Positions 17,674-27,265 of a stretch of DNA of 64,000 bases are shown one piece after another. Below the pieces are notes generated by a model. The model ran no database searches. It saw only the letters and a list, made by a program, of their open reading frames with translations, and was not told the DNA's origin. The DNA is taken from positions 1 through 64,000 of the forward strand of contig NZ_RKRG01000005.1 in assembly GCF_003814835.1 (NCBI RefSeq), read 5' to 3'. The position numbers were made by a program, and so were the translations under genes. The DNA is from Methanobrevibacter gottschalkii DSM 11977 (GTDB taxonomy: Archaea > Methanobacteriota > Methanobacteria > Methanobacteriales > Methanobacteriaceae). The number at the start of each line of letters is the position of its first letter. The stretch's first letter is position 1.

Positions 17674-18102
17674 TAAATCTTTAATGTCTTCTGTTTTCAA
17701 GATTTTAACATTGCTATCTTGCAATGCTTCGATAGCTTTTTCCATATTTTCTAATCTCATAACAACAATAGCCGCATCAGTTTTACTACTTACAAATGCA
17801 TACAAATATTCTAAATTAATTCCTTTTTCATCAAATATTGCTAATGTTGAATTTAATCCATTAGGTTTATCCGGAACTGCTAAAAGTATGACTTCGTTTT
17901 CCTTTACAATAAATCCATCTTTTTCAAGAGCAGCTATTGCTTTCTCATTATCTGAAACAATTAATCTTAAAATTCCGTATTTGGTTGTATCAGCTATTGA
18001 AAGAGCACGAATATTAATGTTTTCTTCTGCTAATGTATTAATAGCTTTTTTGATTCTGCCTTCTTTATTTTCCACGAAAACTGAAATTTGTTTTACTGCC
18101 AT
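17671..18102 (-). CDS. Tandem ACT-domain protein
   Basis: The 143 residues contain two ACT folds. The first starts KQISVFVENKEGRIKKAINT with NINIRALSIAD, the second VPDKPNGLNSTLAIFDEKGI with NLEYLYAFVSS. ACT domains bind amino acids and act as allosteric sensors. Free-standing tandem ACT proteins beside aryl-CoA ligase and Ior genes are common in methanogens and anaerobes, suggesting control of aryl-acid activation by aromatic amino acids; this role is inferred. The gene is nine bases downstream of paaK with a GGTGG ribosome site, so the pair is an operon. Confidence 0.88.
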   Translation of the reverse strand: MAVKQISVFVENKEGRIKKAINTLAEENINIRALSIADTTKYGILRLIVSDNEKAIAALEKDGFIVKENEVILLAVPDKPNGLNSTLAIFDEKGINLEYLYAFVSSKTDAAIVVMRLENMEKAIEALQDSNVKILKTEDIKDL

Positions 18103-18111
18103 GTTACCACC

Positions 18112-19416
18112 TTAGTCCTCAAAATTTCTTTCATCAATTACACGCACCGCTTTACCTTCACTTCTTGGAAGGGATTCAGGTTCACAAATTGTTACATCCA
18201 CTCTAAGTCCTGTTTCAGATCTGATAGATGCCTGAATTTGCTTTTCAACTTTTTCCATTTCTTTCATTTCATCAAAGAATAATTCTTTTGAAGCTTCTAC
18301 TTTAACTTCTACTTCATCTAAAATATCCGGTCTTGTTACATGAATCATGTAATTATGGCTGATACCTTGGATTTTAAGTAATGCTTTTTCGATTTGTGAT
18401 GGGAATACCATTACTCCTTTGATTTTTAGCATATCATCACTTCTGCCAGTGATTCTTGTCATTCTAACGGTTGTTCTTCCACAGTCACATGCTTCACCAA
18501 TTAAAGAAGTTAAATCCTTTGTTCTGAATCTTAAAATAGGCATACCAGTTTTAGTCAAGGAAGTTAATACAAGTTCTCCTTTTTCACCGTATCCTAGTGT
18601 TTCACCAGTTTCAGGGTCAATGATTTCTGGATAAAAATGATCATCTTGAATGTGCATTCCATTTTGTTCACCACATTCCTGAGCAACACCAGGACCCATA
18701 ACTTCTGTTAGACCGTAAATGTTATGGGTTTTAATTCCAAGTGATGTTTCGATTCTTTTTCTCATTTCATCAGTCCACATCTCTGCTCCATGGATTCCTG
18801 CTTTTAAATTAATCTCATCTAATGAAATTCCAGCTTTTTCACGAGATTCTCCGATATATGCTGCATAAGATGGAGTGCAAGTTAAAATATCACTTTGGAA
18901 ATCCACCATAGTGTCGAGTTGTCTTTGAGTGTTTCCTGCTGAAATTGGGATTGTAATGGTTCCCATCATGTTTCCACCATGGTGAATTCCAAATCCTCCA
19001 GTGAATAATCCGTATCCGTATGCATTTTGGATAATGTAATCTTTTTTGGCACCTGCCATTTTGAGGCCACGTGCAATACATTCTCCCCAGATATCTAAAT
19101 CATTTTGAGTATATGCAGTAACTGTTGGTTTTCCAGTAGTTCCAGATGATGCATGTACTTCTACAATGTCTTCACGTGGAACTGCAAGTAAGCCTAATGG
19201 ATAAGCTTCTCTTAAATCGCTTTTAGTAGTAAATGGAATTTTTTCAATATCTTTTAAAGTTTTGATGTCTTCCGGTTTTAAACCAATTTCGTCAAATCTT
19301 TTTTTATAAAACTCTACATTTTCATATGCGAGTTTAACAGATTTTTGAAGTCTTTTGAGTTGTATTTTTTCTTTTTCTTCTTTACTCATACATTCGGCTT
19401 TTTCGTCCCAAAACAT
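18112..19416 (-). CDS. paaK: Phenylacetate-CoA ligase family enzyme
   Basis: This enzyme activates aryl acids such as phenylacetate or indoleacetate to their CoA thioesters with ATP. At 434 residues it has the family length. Adenylation motifs are visible: [17 protein letters not shown] (phosphate loop), [17 protein letters not shown], and the hinge region [18 protein letters not shown]. The C-terminal domain has [20 protein letters not shown]. The product feeds IorAB (reductive carboxylation), giving aryl pyruvate for transamination. The ACT gene follows in the same operon. Confidence 0.93.
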   Translation of the reverse strand: MFWDEKAECMSKEEKEKIQLKRLQKSVKLAYENVEFYKKRFDEIGLKPEDIKTLKDIEKIPFTTKSDLREAYPLGLLAVPREDIVEVHASSGTTGKPTVTAYTQNDLDIWGECIARGLKMAGAKKDYIIQNAYGYGLFTGGFGIHHGGNMMGTITIPISAGNTQRQLDTMVDFQSDILTCTPSYAAYIGESREKAGISLDEINLKAGIHGAEMWTDEMRKRIETSLGIKTHNIYGLTEVMGPGVAQECGEQNGMHIQDDHFYPEIIDPETGETLGYGEKGELVLTSLTKTGMPILRFRTKDLTSLIGEACDCGRTTVRMTRITGRSDDMLKIKGVMVFPSQIEKALLKIQGISHNYMIHVTRPDILDEVEVKVEASKELFFDEMKEMEKVEKQIQASIRSETGLRVDVTICEPESLPRSEGKAVRVIDERNFED

Positions 19417-19616
19417 GTTATCCCTATTCTTTTCAATTTTTACATTGTTTAATTATTTTTGTTCATTATTATAAATGTTTAGTTTTGAGTATATTTTTTT
19501 ATAATTGTCTCTTGAATGATTTGTAATGGTAAAATCATAAATTGATATCAATTTTTCATTTATTTTTTAAAAAAACTATTTATAGTTCTTTAATTCTAAA
19601 TTTAATTGGTGATATT

Positions 19617-20417
19617 TTGAATTTTAAGTTTAAAGAGTGTAAAACAGAGTTCGATGGGGGAAATTTTGAAGAAGCATTGGATATTTTGGGTGAAATTGAA
19701 AATGATGATGAGGATTATAAATTTGCTTTGATGCTTAAATATAATTGTCTGATGGGTCTTGGTTGTTATGGTGATGCTTTAACTATTATAAATATGTTGA
19801 TTCATGAAAATCCCTATATGTCTTTATTTTGGTTTGATAAGGTTAAATGTCATTATTTCCTTAAAGATTTAACAAATGCTGCTGGTGCGTTATATCATGT
19901 TGAACATATCATTGATTTAAAGGATGTTGTTGAAATTATTGACTTTGTGAAATTATGTAATATGATTGGAGAGCATGTAATTGCATTGAAATATTGTAAT
20001 ATTGTATTGGATACAGATGAAAACCAGATTGATGCATTACTTGAAAAATCATTGATTTCAAATATTATTGATGACAAGAACATGATGAATGAATGTGGTG
20101 ATAAACTTTTTGAATTAAGTGGAGATAATTTATCTTTATTGATGGTTTCTTTTGCACTAAAATTATTTTCTGGGATGTATCGTGACAGTTTTAATATTAT
20201 TCTGAATATAAATTGTATGGATTCAAAAATGGGGTTAATATTAAAGAAAATTATTTATAATCAGATGCTTTGTGATTTAAATATTCAAATTGTGATGGAA
20301 AGCAATGCTGAATTAACAATTGATGAGTTTATATTATTGTTATTTGATTATAGATATTATGGAGTTGAATCTGGTGAAGTTAAAAATGTTAGGTACATGA
20401 TAGTGAAACAAGATTGA
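19617..20417 (+). CDS. TPR-like helical repeat protein
   Basis: This 266-residue acidic protein is built of helical pairs like tetratricopeptide repeats, e.g. FDGGNFEEALDILGEIENDD and YNCLMGLGCYGDALTIINML near the N-terminus, then ALKYCNIVLDTDENQIDALL. Its repeats are degenerate, so the assignment rests on pattern. Such proteins usually act as protein-binding scaffolds. The frame is open upstream, but the TTG at 19617 has GGTGATATT directly before it, exactly the context of ATG starts elsewhere in the window, so I use that start. Confidence 0.6.
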   Translation: MNFKFKECKTEFDGGNFEEALDILGEIENDDEDYKFALMLKYNCLMGLGCYGDALTIINMLIHENPYMSLFWFDKVKCHYFLKDLTNAAGALYHVEHIIDLKDVVEIIDFVKLCNMIGEHVIALKYCNIVLDTDENQIDALLEKSLISNIIDDKNMMNECGDKLFELSGDNLSLLMVSFALKLFSGMYRDSFNIILNINCMDSKMGLILKKIIYNQMLCDLNIQIVMESNAELTIDEFILLLFDYRYYGVESGEVKNVRYMIVKQD

Positions 20418-20531
20418 TGTACGGATTTGTACTACAATGTATAATAGTAATCTTTATATAAATAATTGTGCTAATCTAATAATGTAAATATTATAATATT
20501 TATTTATATTTTTATTTTGAGGTAATTATTT

Positions 20532-22142
20532 ATGAACGTAATGATTTTAGCAATCGTATTTATAATCTACATATTTTCACTTGTTTTTGTAGGTTATTAT
20601 GCATACAAAAAAACTAATTCCTCTGAAGACTTTATGATTGCTGGTAAAGATACTCACCCATTCATCATGGCAATGAGTTATGGGGCTACATTTATTTCGA
20701 CAGCGGCTATTGTTGGTTTTGGAGGTGTTGCTAGTGAATATGGTATGAGTGTTTTATGGTTAGCATTCTTGAACATTATCATTGGGGTATTTATCGCATT
20801 CGTATTTTTAGGAAAACGAACTCGTAGGATGGGCCATGCATTAAATTCATTAACTTTTCCCGAATTTTTAGGTAAACGTTTTAACAGTAACTTCATCCAT
20901 TATTTCTCAGGATTAGTTATTTTCTGTGCAATGCCGCTTTATGCAGCAGTAGTATTAATTGGAGCTGCAAGATTCTTAGAGTCTTCACTATTAATTGATT
21001 TCAGCATTGCTTTGCTTATATTGTCAATTATTATTACATTCTATGTATTGTTCGGTGGTATTCGTGGTGTAATGTATACTGATGCTTTACAAGGAAGTAT
21101 TATGGTTGTGGCTATGGTATTTTTGCTTGTATTTGTTTATTGGTTACTTGGAGGAATCGATATTGCAAACACTGCATTAACAAATATGGTCAATTTATAT
21201 CCTGCCAATGCAATTGCAACAGGAGGTACTGGATGGACGGCATTTCCAGAATTTGGAACTCCATTTTGGTGGTCACTTGTATCTTCAACACTTATTGGTG
21301 TAGGTATTGGAGTACTTGCCCAACCTTCATTAATTGTAAGATTCATGACAGTTAAATCAGATAAAGAATTAAACAGATCTGTTTTAATTGGAGGTATTTT
21401 CATTGCAATCATGCCAACTACTGCATATATTGTAGGATCTCTTTCAAATGTGTATTTCTATGATAAGTTAGGTAAAATTGCAGTAGATGTTGTTGGAGGA
21501 AACATTGATAAGGTTATTCCAACATTTATTACAATGGCATTGCCTGAATGGTTTGTATACATTTTCTTATTGTCATTAATTGCAGCTGCTATGTCAACAA
21601 TATCTTCTCAATTGCACACTCAAGGTACTGCATTTGGTGTAGATATCTATGGTACATTAAGAAACAAATCCAAACAAAAATTAGATCAAGTAAGTATTTC
21701 CAGAGTAGGTATTCTTATTGCTATTATTTCAGCATTAGTAATGGCATTTTCACTTCCGGGAAGTGTAGTTGCACTCGGAACAAGTTTATTCTTTGAAATC
21801 TGTGCAGCGGCATTTTTACCTGTATTTTTGGGAGCACTTTACTGGAAAGGAATCACAAGGCTCGGAGCCATTTCAGGAATTATATCTGGAACTTTAGTCA
21901 GTTTGTTCTGGTTAATGTTTGTATTCAAAAAGACTGCACTTGGACTTGGAATTTGTAAATTTGTCTTTGGTGTTGAAACATTGCTGCCTGTTGCACCATG
22001 GCCATTTATTGATGTAATGTTGATAGCTGTTCCAATTTCAGCAATATTCACAATCGTAGTAAGTTTACTTACAAAACCTTTGGAACAAGAGGTAATTGAC
22101 AAGGCATTTGAAAACATAGATGAAAAAGGAAGTGATGCATAA
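20532..22142 (+). CDS. Sodium:solute symporter (SSF family)
   Basis: This 536-residue integral membrane protein has about thirteen hydrophobic segments. The early segment SEDFMIAGKDTHPFIMAMSYGATFIS carries the SSF pattern, and the core helices with GGIRGVMYTDALQGSIMVV match the family's Na+-site helix. SSF proteins import solutes such as amino acids, pantothenate or organic acids with sodium; the substrate is not readable. Its stop codon shares a base with the start of the small partner protein, so the two are translationally coupled. Confidence 0.9.
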   Translation: MNVMILAIVFIIYIFSLVFVGYYAYKKTNSSEDFMIAGKDTHPFIMAMSYGATFISTAAIVGFGGVASEYGMSVLWLAFLNIIIGVFIAFVFLGKRTRRMGHALNSLTFPEFLGKRFNSNFIHYFSGLVIFCAMPLYAAVVLIGAARFLESSLLIDFSIALLILSIIITFYVLFGGIRGVMYTDALQGSIMVVAMVFLLVFVYWLLGGIDIANTALTNMVNLYPANAIATGGTGWTAFPEFGTPFWWSLVSSTLIGVGIGVLAQPSLIVRFMTVKSDKELNRSVLIGGIFIAIMPTTAYIVGSLSNVYFYDKLGKIAVDVVGGNIDKVIPTFITMALPEWFVYIFLLSLIAAAMSTISSQLHTQGTAFGVDIYGTLRNKSKQKLDQVSISRVGILIAIISALVMAFSLPGSVVALGTSLFFEICAAAFLPVFLGALYWKGITRLGAISGIISGTLVSLFWLMFVFKKTALGLGICKFVFGVETLLPVAPWPFIDVMLIAVPISAIFTIVVSLLTKPLEQEVIDKAFENIDEKGSDA

Positions 22143-22255
22143 TGATGATTTTGGGAATTGAAGACCCAATGATTTGGGGAGTATATGTCGGAATTATCTT
22201 ATCTACACTTTTATGTGTTGTTTATGGTATTGTAAACTGGAATAATGGAGATTAA
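22142..22255 (+). CDS. Small symporter accessory membrane protein (37 residues)
   Basis: The ATG at 22142 overlaps the symporter stop (TAATG). The peptide starts MMILGIEDPMIWGVYVGI, has one hydrophobic helix (about residues 11-32) and ends YGIVNWNNGD. This 'DPxxW...STLLCVVYGIxNWN' pattern is that of the small accessory proteins found next to SSF symporters. It is too short for most gene finders. A second in-frame ATG at 22145 could also serve. Confidence 0.88.
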   Translation: MMILGIEDPMIWGVYVGIILSTLLCVVYGIVNWNNGD

Positions 22256-22319
22256 ACTCTCTATTTATTTTTTCTTTTTTTAATAAACTTTTTATATTTA
22301 ATTTTAAATATTAGAATTC

Positions 22320-23039
22320 ATGAAAGAATTATTTAGTAATTTTGGAAGAATTCAAAAAAATGATCCTGAATTTCATGAAATATTTGAAAAATTTGCTTAT
22401 GGTGAAGTATTTGAATATTCTAATTTATCTGAAAAAGAATCTATTTTAGTGACATTAGCATCATTACTTGCATGCCAATCACCTAAAGCATTTAAAAAGA
22501 TTTTACTGGCGGCTCTTGACATGGACTTAACTGCCGAGGAGATTAAAGAATTACTTTATCAATCAGTTCCATATGTGGGATTTGCACGTGCACACAACTT
22601 TTTTGGGATTGTTATTAAGGTGTTCAATAAAAAAGGCATAGAATTACCTTTGCCTAATAGATCAAATACTAATCCGGAAAATAGGCACAAAAAAGGTCGT
22701 GAACTTCAGGATAAGTACTTTGGTGCTGAAATAATTCAAATGATGAATGATAACACTCCAGCCGATCAACAGCATTTCAATAGATTTTTAGAAGGATTCT
22801 GTTTTGGTGATTTTTACACAAGGGACGGTTTAAATGATCAAGAAAGAGAATTAATCACTTTTGTATTTTTGGCATCCTTAGGAGGATGTGAAAGCCAACT
22901 AATGGGTCATATTCAAGGTAATTTGAATGCCGGTAATGATAAAGAAAAATTAATTTCGGCATTAACTGTTGTCATGCCCTATATTGGGTTTCCAAGAACC
23001 CTTAATGCATTAAGTATTGTTAATGAAAGTTGTGAATAA
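22320..23039 (+). CDS. Carboxymuconolactone decarboxylase (CMD) family protein
   Basis: This 239-residue protein has two CMD/AhpD-like domains, one containing KESILVTLASLLACQSPKAF and one containing ERELITFVFLASLGGCESQL. Members include decarboxylases and peroxidase partners (AhpD); the AhpD CxxC pair is absent in both halves, so a peroxidase role is not supported. No ribosome site is visible. A TATA box (22292-22299) lies 21-28 bases before the ATG, so the transcript is probably leaderless. Confidence 0.82.
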   Translation: MKELFSNFGRIQKNDPEFHEIFEKFAYGEVFEYSNLSEKESILVTLASLLACQSPKAFKKILLAALDMDLTAEEIKELLYQSVPYVGFARAHNFFGIVIKVFNKKGIELPLPNRSNTNPENRHKKGRELQDKYFGAEIIQMMNDNTPADQQHFNRFLEGFCFGDFYTRDGLNDQERELITFVFLASLGGCESQLMGHIQGNLNAGNDKEKLISALTVVMPYIGFPRTLNALSIVNESCE

Positions 23040-23044
23040 AAGAG

Positions 23045-23072
23045 AATATTAATGTTTTTTAACATTAATATT
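23045..23072. terminator. Perfect 12-bp hairpin between convergent genes
   Basis: AATATTAATGTT (23045-23056) pairs perfectly with AACATTAATATT (23061-23072) around a four-T loop. The right arm includes the stop codon of the minus-strand gene that ends at 23065. It is the longest perfect stem at a convergent junction in the window. Confidence 0.7.
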
Positions 23073-23499
23073 TAAATTCATAGGTCTCTTCAACATTCAT
23101 CATGTTCCTTATTTCTGCGGTTGCATCATTAAGGTAGAAAACACCCATTTCCCATCCATTAGCTTCATACATTTCAGCTATTTCAGGCATAAGTTCGAAT
23201 GCTTTTTCAACAATTGCATCATTTTTGGTTAAATCTGCTACTCCGTAGTATCTTAAAAAGTGTTCTCCATCCCATGCAGCTATTTCTACATTTTGATTTG
23301 ATTCTATCTGTTTATAAACTTCTTTAAAAGTTCCTACACCAAAGTAAATTTTGCCATCAATTAATAAATGGAATCCTAAGGGCCTTACTTTTGGTTTTTC
23401 TCCATATACTGTTGCAAGATAAAATACTTCTGCTTTTGATAAAATTTCATCAACTTTCTCGATATTTGACATTTTTACACTTCTATTTGATATATTCAT
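23065..23499 (-). CDS. Pyridoxamine 5'-phosphate oxidase-like flavin-binding protein
   Basis: This 144-residue split-barrel protein has KAEVFYLATVYGEKPKVRPL at the start of the fold and KIYFGVGTFKEVYKQIESNQ, both typical of PNPOx-like proteins that bind FMN or F420. The substrate is unknown; a true PNPOx is unlikely because of size and sequence. A second ATG at 23472 (MSNIEKVDEIL) is the likely real start; the first nine residues before it look non-native. Confidence 0.8.
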   Translation of the reverse strand: MNISNRSVKMSNIEKVDEILSKAEVFYLATVYGEKPKVRPLGFHLLIDGKIYFGVGTFKEVYKQIESNQNVEIAAWDGEHFLRYYGVADLTKNDAIVEKAFELMPEIAEMYEANGWEMGVFYLNDATAEIRNMMNVEETYEFKY

Positions 23500-23717
23500 G
23501 TGTTTTATATTTAAACATTAGAGAAAGACTATTTGGTTTTTTTATCTCTTTATTAATTAAAATAATAACGTAATTTTTTATCTAATTTTATTTAAAAATG
23601 ACTATTCAATGATTAATATTTTATTGAATGATTAATATTTACTTAAATAATAATTTTAAATCAAATATCTAATTATTTTATTTTTAAAATTTTTTAGAAA
23701 ATTTATTAAATAACTTA

Positions 23718-24869
23718 GTGAAAATATATTACTATCGAATATTTTTTGATGGGGGATTTATAATAGAAAAAAAGATAAAATTAATCATTTTAATGTTAAT
23801 TATTTTGATAGTGTTGGGTGTTGCCACTCACTTATTTTTGACTCCTTCTAGTGTGGAAACAGAAGGCTCTAAAAATATAACTGACATGTTAAATAGAACT
23901 GTTGAAGTTCCAAATGGGGTTAATAATGTTATAGCTACTTCTCCGCCAATGACTACTGTATTATATATGCTTTCACCTGAAAAGTTAAAAGCAGTTAACT
24001 TCCAATGGACTGAAGATGAATTGAAATATGTGCCATCTGAATATGCCAATTTACCAGTTGTTGGTGGTTGGTATGGTACACAAGATGGGAGCTATGAAGA
24101 ATTTATTGCTGCTGAACCCGATATTGTGATTGAATCTATTGATGAAGGGGGGGATGGTGATGCATTCACTGTTCAGGAACGTCAAGATAAATTTGGCAAA
24201 ATTCCAGTTCTTGCCGTTAAAGACACTACAAATGTTGAAAAAATAGGAGATTCCATTTCATTCATGGGTGAAGTTATAGGTACGGAAGACAAAGCTAATC
24301 AACTTAATGAGTTTAATACTAAATATTTGGATATTGTACATGATAAATCATCTAAATTAGTGGATAGTAATAAAAAAACAGTTTATTATGCAGCGAGTAG
24401 TGATGGTTTACAAACTTACCCGTCAGGTGCTTCTCATGGTCAATTGATTGATTTGATTGGGGGGAAAAATGTTGCTGATTCATTAAATCAAGGTAATACT
24501 ACTTCAGGTGTACAAGTATCCATTGAACAGGTAATTAAGTTGGATCCGGATGTTATAATAACTAATGATATGCATTTCTATAATAAAGTGTATAATGATT
24601 CAAGTTGGGCTCATTTGAAAGCTGTTAAAAATAAAAAGGTTTATGTATCTCCACAATCTCCATTTAAATGGTTTGATAAACCTGTTGGTGCTAATATGAT
24701 TATTGGTGTTCCATGGACTGCTAAAGTAATCTATCCTGAAGATTATAAAGATATTAATATGGTGGATGTAACTAAAGAGTTCTATAGTAATTTCTATCAT
24801 TTTGATTTAAATGATAATCAGGCAAAAGAGATTTTACTTGATTCAGGACTTAAAGAATCAAATTTATAG
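23718..24869 (+). CDS. ABC transporter substrate-binding lipoprotein-like protein (FecB/BtuF type)
   Basis: This is the extracellular binding protein of a FecBCD-type importer. It has one N-terminal membrane segment (LIILMLIILIVLGVATHLFL) and two Rossmann-like lobes (VEVPNGVNNVIATSPPMTTV; EPDIVIESIDEGG; KKTVYYAASSDGLQTYPSG; LDPDVIITNDMHF). Such proteins bind iron chelates, corrinoids or, in the MolA branch, molybdate/tungstate. The only canonical in-frame start before the membrane segment, GTG 23718, has no ribosome site. A GGGGGAT (23751-23757) instead precedes ATA codons at 23760 and 23763, which may be the true start. It is followed by permease, ATPase and FmdE. Confidence 0.88.
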   Translation: MKIYYYRIFFDGGFIIEKKIKLIILMLIILIVLGVATHLFLTPSSVETEGSKNITDMLNRTVEVPNGVNNVIATSPPMTTVLYMLSPEKLKAVNFQWTEDELKYVPSEYANLPVVGGWYGTQDGSYEEFIAAEPDIVIESIDEGGDGDAFTVQERQDKFGKIPVLAVKDTTNVEKIGDSISFMGEVIGTEDKANQLNEFNTKYLDIVHDKSSKLVDSNKKTVYYAASSDGLQTYPSGASHGQLIDLIGGKNVADSLNQGNTTSGVQVSIEQVIKLDPDVIITNDMHFYNKVYNDSSWAHLKAVKNKKVYVSPQSPFKWFDKPVGANMIIGVPWTAKVIYPEDYKDINMVDVTKEFYSNFYHFDLNDNQAKEILLDSGLKESNL

Positions 24870-24878
24870 GGTAATATT

Positions 24879-25892
24879 ATGGATAATGATTCAAAGGATG
24901 TTATTAGTATCATACTTTTAATTTTTCTCCCTATTATTTTATTTTTCACCTCATTTTTATTGGGCAGATATCCTATTAGTCCAATAGATGTGATAAATAC
25001 TATATTGTGCCCAATATTCCCACAATTGGAAGTTTCACCAACTATAACTACTATTGTCTTTGAAATTAGACTTCCAAGGATTATTGCAGCTATTGTAGTT
25101 GGGGCTGCACTTGCGATGGCAGGAGCTGCATTTCAGAGTATTTTTAAAAATCCTCTTGTCTCTCCGGATTTACTTGGTGTGTCTAATGGTGCAGGTTTTG
25201 GGGCGGCATTGGCAATTTTAATAAGTGGTGCAGGTGTTGTAACTCAAATATTTGCATTTGCTTTTGGAATTATTTCTGTTTCAGTCACTTATTTAATTTC
25301 AAGAGCATATAAAGCTGGTGGAATTTTAATATTGGTATTATCTGGAGTTGCAATCTCTGCATTTTTCAGTGCATTAATTTCAGCTATTAAATTTATAGCC
25401 GATCCAGATGATAAATTGCCCGAGATTGTTTACTGGTTAATGGGAAGTTTGGCTTCTATTACGATGGATCAATTAATAATGATTATTATTCCAATAATTG
25501 TTGGTATGATTATTCTTTTAACTCTTAGATGGCATATGAATTTACTTGCTATGGGTGATGAAGAAGCTCAATCTTTGGGTTTAAATCCAACAAGAGTAAG
25601 GCTATTGATTATTGCAGGTTGTACTTTATTAACTTCTGCAGCAGTTTCTGTAAGTGGAATAATTGGTTGGATTGGTCTTGTTATTCCACATATGGCTCGT
25701 ATGATAGTTGGTCCTGATAATAAGATATTAATCCCCGCTTCATTAAGCTTTGGCGCAAGTTTCCTGTTATTGATTGATAATATTTCAAGAGCCATAATTT
25801 CAATTGAAATTCCGATTGGTATATTGACAGCTATTATAGGTGTTCCTATTTTTTTATACTTACTTAAAAGGGGGTATTCTGAATGGGCATAA
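24879..25892 (+). CDS. FecCD/BtuC-family ABC transporter permease
   Basis: The 337-residue protein has about ten membrane helices. FecCD-family markers are EIRLPRIIAAIVVGAALAMA, FQSIFKNPLVSPDLLGVSNG and the cytoplasmic coupling region with LSLGLNPTRVRLL-like sequence (here AQSLGLNPTRVRLLII). Near the end, GIIGWIGLVIPHMARMIVGP is diagnostic. It overlaps the ATPase gene by ten bases and follows the binding protein by nine, forming one operon. Confidence 0.94.
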   Translation: MDNDSKDVISIILLIFLPIILFFTSFLLGRYPISPIDVINTILCPIFPQLEVSPTITTIVFEIRLPRIIAAIVVGAALAMAGAAFQSIFKNPLVSPDLLGVSNGAGFGAALAILISGAGVVTQIFAFAFGIISVSVTYLISRAYKAGGILILVLSGVAISAFFSALISAIKFIADPDDKLPEIVYWLMGSLASITMDQLIMIIIPIIVGMIILLTLRWHMNLLAMGDEEAQSLGLNPTRVRLLIIAGCTLLTSAAVSVSGIIGWIGLVIPHMARMIVGPDNKILIPASLSFGASFLLLIDNISRAIISIEIPIGILTAIIGVPIFLYLLKRGYSEWA

Positions 25893-26686
25893 CTAATAAT
25901 TTTTATGAGGTTAAAAATATTTCATTTTCGTATGATGGCAATGAAATATTCTCAGATATTAGTTTTTCAATTGAAAAAGGAGATGTATTGTGTATTTTAG
26001 GGCCGAACGGTACTGGAAAAACAACGTTAATAAAATGTCTTAATGGATTACATGAAATCGGTTCTGGTGAAATTTTAATTAAAGGGAAAAATATTAAAAA
26101 ATTATCATTTAAAGAAATATCTAGAAATATTGGTTACATCCCTCAAAATCACGCACCTTCATTTCCATTTAAAGTAATTGATGTTGTGCTTATGGGAAGA
26201 GCACCATATTTAAATTTAATTGATGCTCCTAGAAAAAAAGACATGGGAATTGCATTAAATTCTTTAAAGACTTTGGGTATTGACAATCTCAAAGATAAAG
26301 AATACACTAACTTAAGTGGTGGTGAGATGCAATTAGTATTCTTGGCAAGAATATTATGTCAACAACCTGATATTTTGATATTGGATGAACCAACTTCTCA
26401 TTTGGATTTTGGAAATCAAATTAAACTTTTGGAAATTATTGATAATTTGGCGGCATCCGGACTTTCAATTATCATGTCTTCTCATTTTCCTGATCATGCT
26501 TTTTTAAGTTCAAATAAAGTTGCTATTATGAAAGATGGTTGTTTTATAGATTTTGGAAGTCCTAATGATGTTGTAACTGAAGAAAATTTAAAAAAAGCAT
26601 ATTCAATTGATGTAAAGTTAATTGAATTGGAAAATAAAAGAAAAGTTTGTGTTCCTTTAAAAACAAACTTTGAATTAAGTTTATAA
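25883..26686 (+). CDS. ABC transporter ATP-binding protein (FepC/BtuD type)
   Basis: The 267-residue ATPase has Walker A GPNGTGKTTL (about residues 38-47), Q-loop IGYIPQNHAP, signature NLSGGEMQLVFLAR, and Walker B ILILDEPTSHLD, then the H-loop SSHFPDH. The order and spacing are those of FecE/BtuD ATPases. It energises the adjacent FecCD permease. Confidence 0.94.
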   Translation: MGITNNFYEVKNISFSYDGNEIFSDISFSIEKGDVLCILGPNGTGKTTLIKCLNGLHEIGSGEILIKGKNIKKLSFKEISRNIGYIPQNHAPSFPFKVIDVVLMGRAPYLNLIDAPRKKDMGIALNSLKTLGIDNLKDKEYTNLSGGEMQLVFLARILCQQPDILILDEPTSHLDFGNQIKLLEIIDNLAASGLSIIMSSHFPDHAFLSSNKVAIMKDGCFIDFGSPNDVVTEENLKKAYSIDVKLIELENKRKVCVPLKTNFELSL

Positions 26687-26695
26687 GGTGATTAT

Positions 26696-27265
26696 ATGAA
26701 TGAACAAGATTATGATGAACAATTAGCAAAAGCAGCGAAGTTTCACGGTCATATATGTGGTGGAATTGCAATAGGAACTAAATTGGCAATGTATGGGCTT
26801 GAATTGCTTGGAATGGAGTTCAATCAAAAACATAAAAATTTAATTGTATTTTTAGAAATTGACAGGTGTATGTCTGATGCAGTTCAGTCTGTTACTGGTT
26901 GTTCTATGGGTAAAAGAACTCTTAAACAAATGTATTATGGTAAATTTGCAGCTACTTTTTATAATCAGGATACTGGTGAAGCTTTAAGGATTACTGATGC
27001 AGATGCTAATAAAAAATTCAAAGATGAAGAAACAAAAGAAGAAATGATTGATCGTTTTAGAAGAACTCTCCCTGAAGAGCTATTTAAAGTGAATAAAGTA
27101 AAAATCGAATTAAATCCTGGAGATATGCCTGGCAAACCTTATACAACAACATTTTGTTCTGTATGTGGTGAAAAAGTATCTGATGGTCGTCATATACTTA
27201 GGGGCGGTAAACCTATTTGCAGGTCTTGTGCTGAAGGATCATATTATGAATTAATTGAAGATTAA
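26696..27265 (+). CDS. FmdE family protein with C-terminal zinc ribbon
   Basis: FmdE-domain proteins were named for a gene near molybdenum formylmethanofuran dehydrogenase. The 189 residues start with AKFHGHICGGIAIGTKLAMYG, the conserved CxxH-type ligand region, followed by DRCMSDAVQSVTGCSMGKR. The C-terminus has a zinc ribbon (CSVCGEKVSDG...CRSCAEGSYYEL). The gene is nine bases after the ABC ATPase with a GGTGAT site, so it belongs to the importer operon. This points to a metal-related cargo such as molybdate, tungstate or a metal cofactor; that is inference. Confidence 0.9.
   Translation: MNEQDYDEQLAKAAKFHGHICGGIAIGTKLAMYGLELLGMEFNQKHKNLIVFLEIDRCMSDAVQSVTGCSMGKRTLKQMYYGKFAATFYNQDTGEALRITDADANKKFKDEETKEEMIDRFRRTLPEELFKVNKVKIELNPGDMPGKPYTTTFCSVCGEKVSDGRHILRGGKPICRSCAEGSYYELIED

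Noticed and set aside
17684-18115. Plus-strand 143-codon open frame opposite the ACT-domain gene
   Set aside because: It mirrors the ACT gene on the other strand, lacks a ribosome site and has a composition typical of antisense shadows; the ACT protein explains the sequence.
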